DNA of 64,000 nucleotides, taken from an uncultured Rhodospirillaceae bacterium. GTDB lineage: Bacteria; Pseudomonadota; Alphaproteobacteria; Rhodospirillales; UBA2165. The position numbers and the translations under genes were made by a program. The stretch lies in NCBI GenBank assembly GCA_913020445.1, contig CAJWAR010000020.1, positions 1 to 64,000 of the forward strand, given 5' to 3'. Shown here piece after piece: positions 61,988 through 64,000 of the stretch. Position 1 is the stretch's first letter; each line of letters opens with the position of its first letter. The notes under the pieces were generated by a model. It was not told where the DNA came from. It was given only the letters and a program-made list of their open reading frames with translations, and made no database searches.

Positions 61988-62306
61988 GTGATATTTCCTT
62001 AATTGTTGTGATAAGCGTTATGGCGCCGGTTGGGCACACCGGCAGACAGTCGCCGCAGCCGGTGCAAGCGTCTTCTTGGATGTGGGGTGTTGGGACTTTT
62101 TTGGAGGTCCAATAGAATTTGATGGCGCGGGGTTCGCAAATATCGCCACAGATTTGACAGGCAATGCGATCAATGGCGAAACACCGACCGTTGATCCGCG
62201 CGATTTGGGGTTCAACTAACTCAGCGTTTTCGGCTGAGGAATTCCCTACCAAAAACGCTCGTTTTGATTGGTCGATATCTTCACTCAATTTTCGGTCTTT
62301 GAACAT
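61977..62306 (-). CDS. napF: NapF-like ferredoxin (shortened)
   Basis: About 109 residues from ATG 62306 (TTG at 62315 is an alternative). Two cysteine groups are visible: a C-x8-C-x2-C-x3-C group ending in CQICGDICEP, and CTGCGDCLPVCP near the C-terminus. Classical NapF is about 165 residues with more [4Fe-4S] sites, so this version lacks the N-terminal portion. NapF is a cytoplasmic accessory for NapA cluster assembly. It overlaps napD by 11 bases. Confidence 0.82.
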   Translation of the reverse strand: MFKDRKLSEDIDQSKRAFLVGNSSAENAELVEPQIARINGRCFAIDRIACQICGDICEPRAIKFYWTSKKVPTPHIQEDACTGCGDCLPVCPTGAITLITTIKEISHAK

Positions 62307-62334
62307 ATTGTTCAACTCACACGCAGGGGAGACT

Positions 62335-62505
62335 TTAGGATGCCGGCGGTCCGGCGAGAATTTGACTAATCCAAATTACAAATCCGTATCCGCCGACGAT
62401 AACAACTGACAAGATGGGCGCCAAAAACACCGTGACAAATAAAAAGGCTTTGAGTTCGGATTTTATTTCAGGTTCAGGGGCGGTTACTTGAGTGGGATCA
62501 TTCAT
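62335..62505 (-). CDS. napE: NapE small membrane protein
   Basis: A 56-residue protein. A polar start (MNDPTQVTAPEPEIKSEL) is followed by one membrane helix containing VTVFLAPILSVVIVGGYGF and an ending of ILAGPPAS. This matches NapE/TorE of nap operons, of which KAFLF...LSV...GGYGF...GPP is the pattern. Function of NapE is not known. It is first in napEFDABC, 28 bases before napF. Confidence 0.85.
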   Translation of the reverse strand: MNDPTQVTAPEPEIKSELKAFLFVTVFLAPILSVVIVGGYGFVIWISQILAGPPAS

Positions 62506-62569
62506 AATAACTACTCTTCGCTATGAACTTTGAATTTGCGCAAGCTAGCACACCACAATGCTAAAAGAA

Positions 62570-62583
62570 TTGACTTTGGTCAT
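62570..62583. promoter_or_regulatory. FNR/DNR-type binding site upstream of napE
   Basis: TTGAC-TTTG-GTCAT matches nine of ten positions of the FNR/DNR-family pattern TTGAC-N4-GTCAA. It is centred about 71 bases before the napE start. It suggests oxygen or nitric-oxide control of the nap operon. Confidence 0.55.
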
Positions 62584-62584
62584 T

Positions 62585-62606
62585 CAACCACACTTTTGTT
62601 GTGTTG
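62585..62606. promoter_or_regulatory. second inverted repeat upstream of napE
   Basis: CAACCACA and TGTGTTG (arms about 62585-62592 and 62600-62606) form an imperfect palindrome with one unpaired base, adjacent to the FNR/DNR-like site. It could be a second regulator site for nap, or the end structure of the convergent-side gene that stops at 62618. Function is not known. Confidence 0.35.
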
Positions 62607-62617
62607 ATTAGAGGGTG

Positions 62618-63313
62618 CTAATATGGATGTCCCGAGGCGCTCGCCAAAAACTTCATGAGCGGCGAGGCGGCTTTGAACGTGCGCGCAACTTCATCGACGA
62701 AGTCCTTGGAACGCGCCAAACTTGGCTTGGCATGGCGCATGGCGAAATAAGACTGGCGTTTGAGGTCCTCAATATATTTGTGCTCAGGATCAAAACCTTT
62801 TGGTGGTCTGACCAAGCCGTCACCGGCAACACTGCCAAAGGTATCTTTCAGCCGCTTGTTGGCAATTACTTTTTTCCAATCCTCGGGCCGCTCGGCGATC
62901 CGCTCTCGGACCAATTTGAGCTTATCCGAAGGTGGTTTCCAAATGCCGCCGCCGAAGATAATCTGATCGGTGGCGATATGAACATAAAAGCCCGGCGCGT
63001 GCGCATCCTTGCCGGCATTATGGCGGAACTGGCAGGCGGCATGATCTTTGTAGGGGCGCTTGTCTTTTGAAAAGCGCACGTCTTTATAAATGCGAAACAT
63101 TGAACCGCCATGGCGTTTCGGATTGGCGATGTAATGCGGCGACACTTTTTCGAGTTGAGGTGCGATGTTCGTGATGAACTCCACCATTTCACCTTGGACG
63201 ATGTCGGTATAGCGATCCTTGTTGGCGTTAAACCAGTCGCGGTTATTGTTGTCGGCGAGCTCAGTAAAGAAGCCAAAAAAGTCTTTACTGAAACCTTTGA
63301 AGTCGGCAGCCAT
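62618..63313 (-). CDS. DUF2461 (TIGR02453) family protein
   Basis: A 231-residue protein of the DUF2461 family: GFFTELADNNNRDWFNANKDRY, RIYKDVRFSKDKRPYKDH, GFYVHIATDQIIFGGG and FAMRHAKPSL are its conserved blocks. No catalytic role is known for the family. The Shine-Dalgarno GGGAG precedes the ATG. It is 19 bases after the glutathione S-transferase gene, so co-transcription is likely. It is upstream of nap on the same strand. Confidence 0.87.
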   Translation of the reverse strand: MAADFKGFSKDFFGFFTELADNNNRDWFNANKDRYTDIVQGEMVEFITNIAPQLEKVSPHYIANPKRHGGSMFRIYKDVRFSKDKRPYKDHAACQFRHNAGKDAHAPGFYVHIATDQIIFGGGIWKPPSDKLKLVRERIAERPEDWKKVIANKRLKDTFGSVAGDGLVRPPKGFDPEHKYIEDLKRQSYFAMRHAKPSLARSKDFVDEVARTFKAASPLMKFLASASGHPY

Positions 63314-63332
63314 ACTTAATCTCCCAGTGGTC

Positions 63333-64000
63333 TTAAGCCGCCAATATTTCCTTTGCCCGCGGCCAGACTATTTTACCCTGTTCCGCCATCAACGGAATAT
63401 ATTTATCATTGATCCAGTCGCTGATACCAGCATAGTTAGGCCGCGCTTTCACCCGTTCATACCACGCCAGTATTTTGGGGCGCTGCTCGAACAAATCCAT
63501 AAACTGCACATGATCCATGCGGGTGAGGTAGGGCGTATAGGCGATATCGGCGAGGGAATACTCTTCGCCCGTCAGCCAGGTATTTTCGTTGAGTGCCGCC
63601 TCCATATCGGAAAACAGTTTGTCCCAACGCTTGATGGCAGGTTTGAAATAACTTGAATCAACACCTTTGAGCGTTACGTCCATGATGCGGTCCCGTTTGG
63701 CCTGCTCGGGGATGAGATTGATATGTTCAATCACCTCCTCTTCCGAGCGGCCTTCCATGGTTTGATAGCGAAAGGCAACGCTGTTGCTGATAACGCCGAC
63801 GGCGGCATGGAGCCCTTCATCCAATTGTTTCAACCAGCCTCGCATGCGCGCGACCTCAATCGGATCTTTGGGGCGGAGGCTTGGTTCCGGGTAGGCGTCT
63901 TCCAAATATTCCATGATGACTGTTGATTCACAAATGATCGTGCCGTTATCGACGAGCGTTGGCACCACAGCGCCTGGGTTCATTTTGATATATTCCGGCG
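63333..64000 (-). CDS. glutathione S-transferase family protein (5' end beyond the window)
   Basis: The frame is open to the window edge: codons before the Met at 63983 read PEYIK, so this is an internal residue and the N-terminus is missing. NPGAVVPTLVDNG, ESTVIMEYLEDAYPEPSL (thioredoxin-like domain end with the glutathione-binding Glu-Ser) and a helical C-terminal domain with ITGEEYSLADIAYTPYL-like content are seen. Cytosolic GSTs conjugate glutathione or act as isomerases or dehalogenases. About 220 residues are visible. Confidence 0.85.
   Translation of the reverse strand, partial: PEYIKMNPGAVVPTLVDNGTIICESTVIMEYLEDAYPEPSLRPKDPIEVARMRGWLKQLDEGLHAAVGVISNSVAFRYQTMEGRSEEEVIEHINLIPEQAKRDRIMDVTLKGVDSSYFKPAIKRWDKLFSDMEAALNENTWLTGEEYSLADIAYTPYLTRMDHVQFMDLFEQRPKILAWYERVKARPNYAGISDWINDKYIPLMAEQGKIVWPRAKEILAA

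Noticed and set aside
1-64000. CRISPR arrays, tRNA/rRNA genes, prophage and intact insertion sequences
   Set aside because: No direct-repeat arrays, cloverleaf-like segments, integrase or transposase genes were recognised on either strand.

Overview
The window looks like a chromosomal stretch of a free-living, probably marine, alphaproteobacterium. Base composition is near 50% G+C by eye. It is dense in TRAP and branched-chain (LIV-type) ABC importers, CoA-ester and hydroxy-acid metabolism, EamA exporters and a compact periplasmic nitrate reductase operon. The lineage is inferred from gene content, because there is no rRNA or other marker. I found no tRNA, rRNA, CRISPR array, prophage or intact insertion sequence.

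Layout. 1-289: non-coding, with two palindromic elements. 290-5435: a catabolic block with a HisD-like dehydrogenase and an ornithine cyclodeaminase-like protein on the minus strand, then an SDR and an AprAB-like flavoprotein/ferredoxin pair on the plus strand. 5442-6467: MaoC and carboxymuconolactone decarboxylase-like proteins (minus). 6565-9551: a TAXI-type TRAP system whose binding-protein gene carries an in-frame stop. 9657-13770: livGFHM without a binding protein, plus a hydroxypyruvate isomerase. 13850-16002: a long-form purC and a D-threonine-aldolase-like enzyme, convergent. 16092-18222: oxyR divergent from dps and a peroxiredoxin, with an OxyR-like site between. 18247-21399: a TPR/GT41 glycosyltransferase, a periplasmic family-3 binding protein and a small conserved-looking protein.

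21545-28280: a tight plus-strand run of EamA, a reductive-dehalogenase-like Fe-S protein, EamA and a fused indolepyruvate:ferredoxin oxidoreductase. 28287-32353: hydrolase, CoA-ester lyase, CaiB CoA transferase and MFS genes. 32618-34372: a second, respiratory-type reductive dehalogenase lacking a Tat signal, followed by a three-helix RdhB-like anchor. 34574-39432: a complete LIV transporter. 39519-46804: a large multi-PAS histidine kinase, an OmpA-family lipoprotein, and small or accessory genes.

46925-58071: a second catabolic block with two enzymes of altered active site (D-2-hydroxyacid dehydrogenase, M24 protein), a DctPQM TRAP importer, cupin, VOC proteins, a lone cyclic-nucleotide-binding protein, an isomerase, RidA, IclR and an MBL hydrolase. 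58133-62505: napEFDABC (minus strand), with a previously easy-to-miss 56-residue NapE and an FNR/DNR-like site upstream. 62618-64000: a DUF2461 protein and a glutathione S-transferase cut by the window edge.

The strongest leads are the Tat-less RdhA/RdhB pair with its palindromic upstream site, the second RdhA-like gene in a run with a ferredoxin-reducing enzyme, and the 46.9-58 kb degradation cluster, whose two opening enzymes lack canonical catalytic residues.
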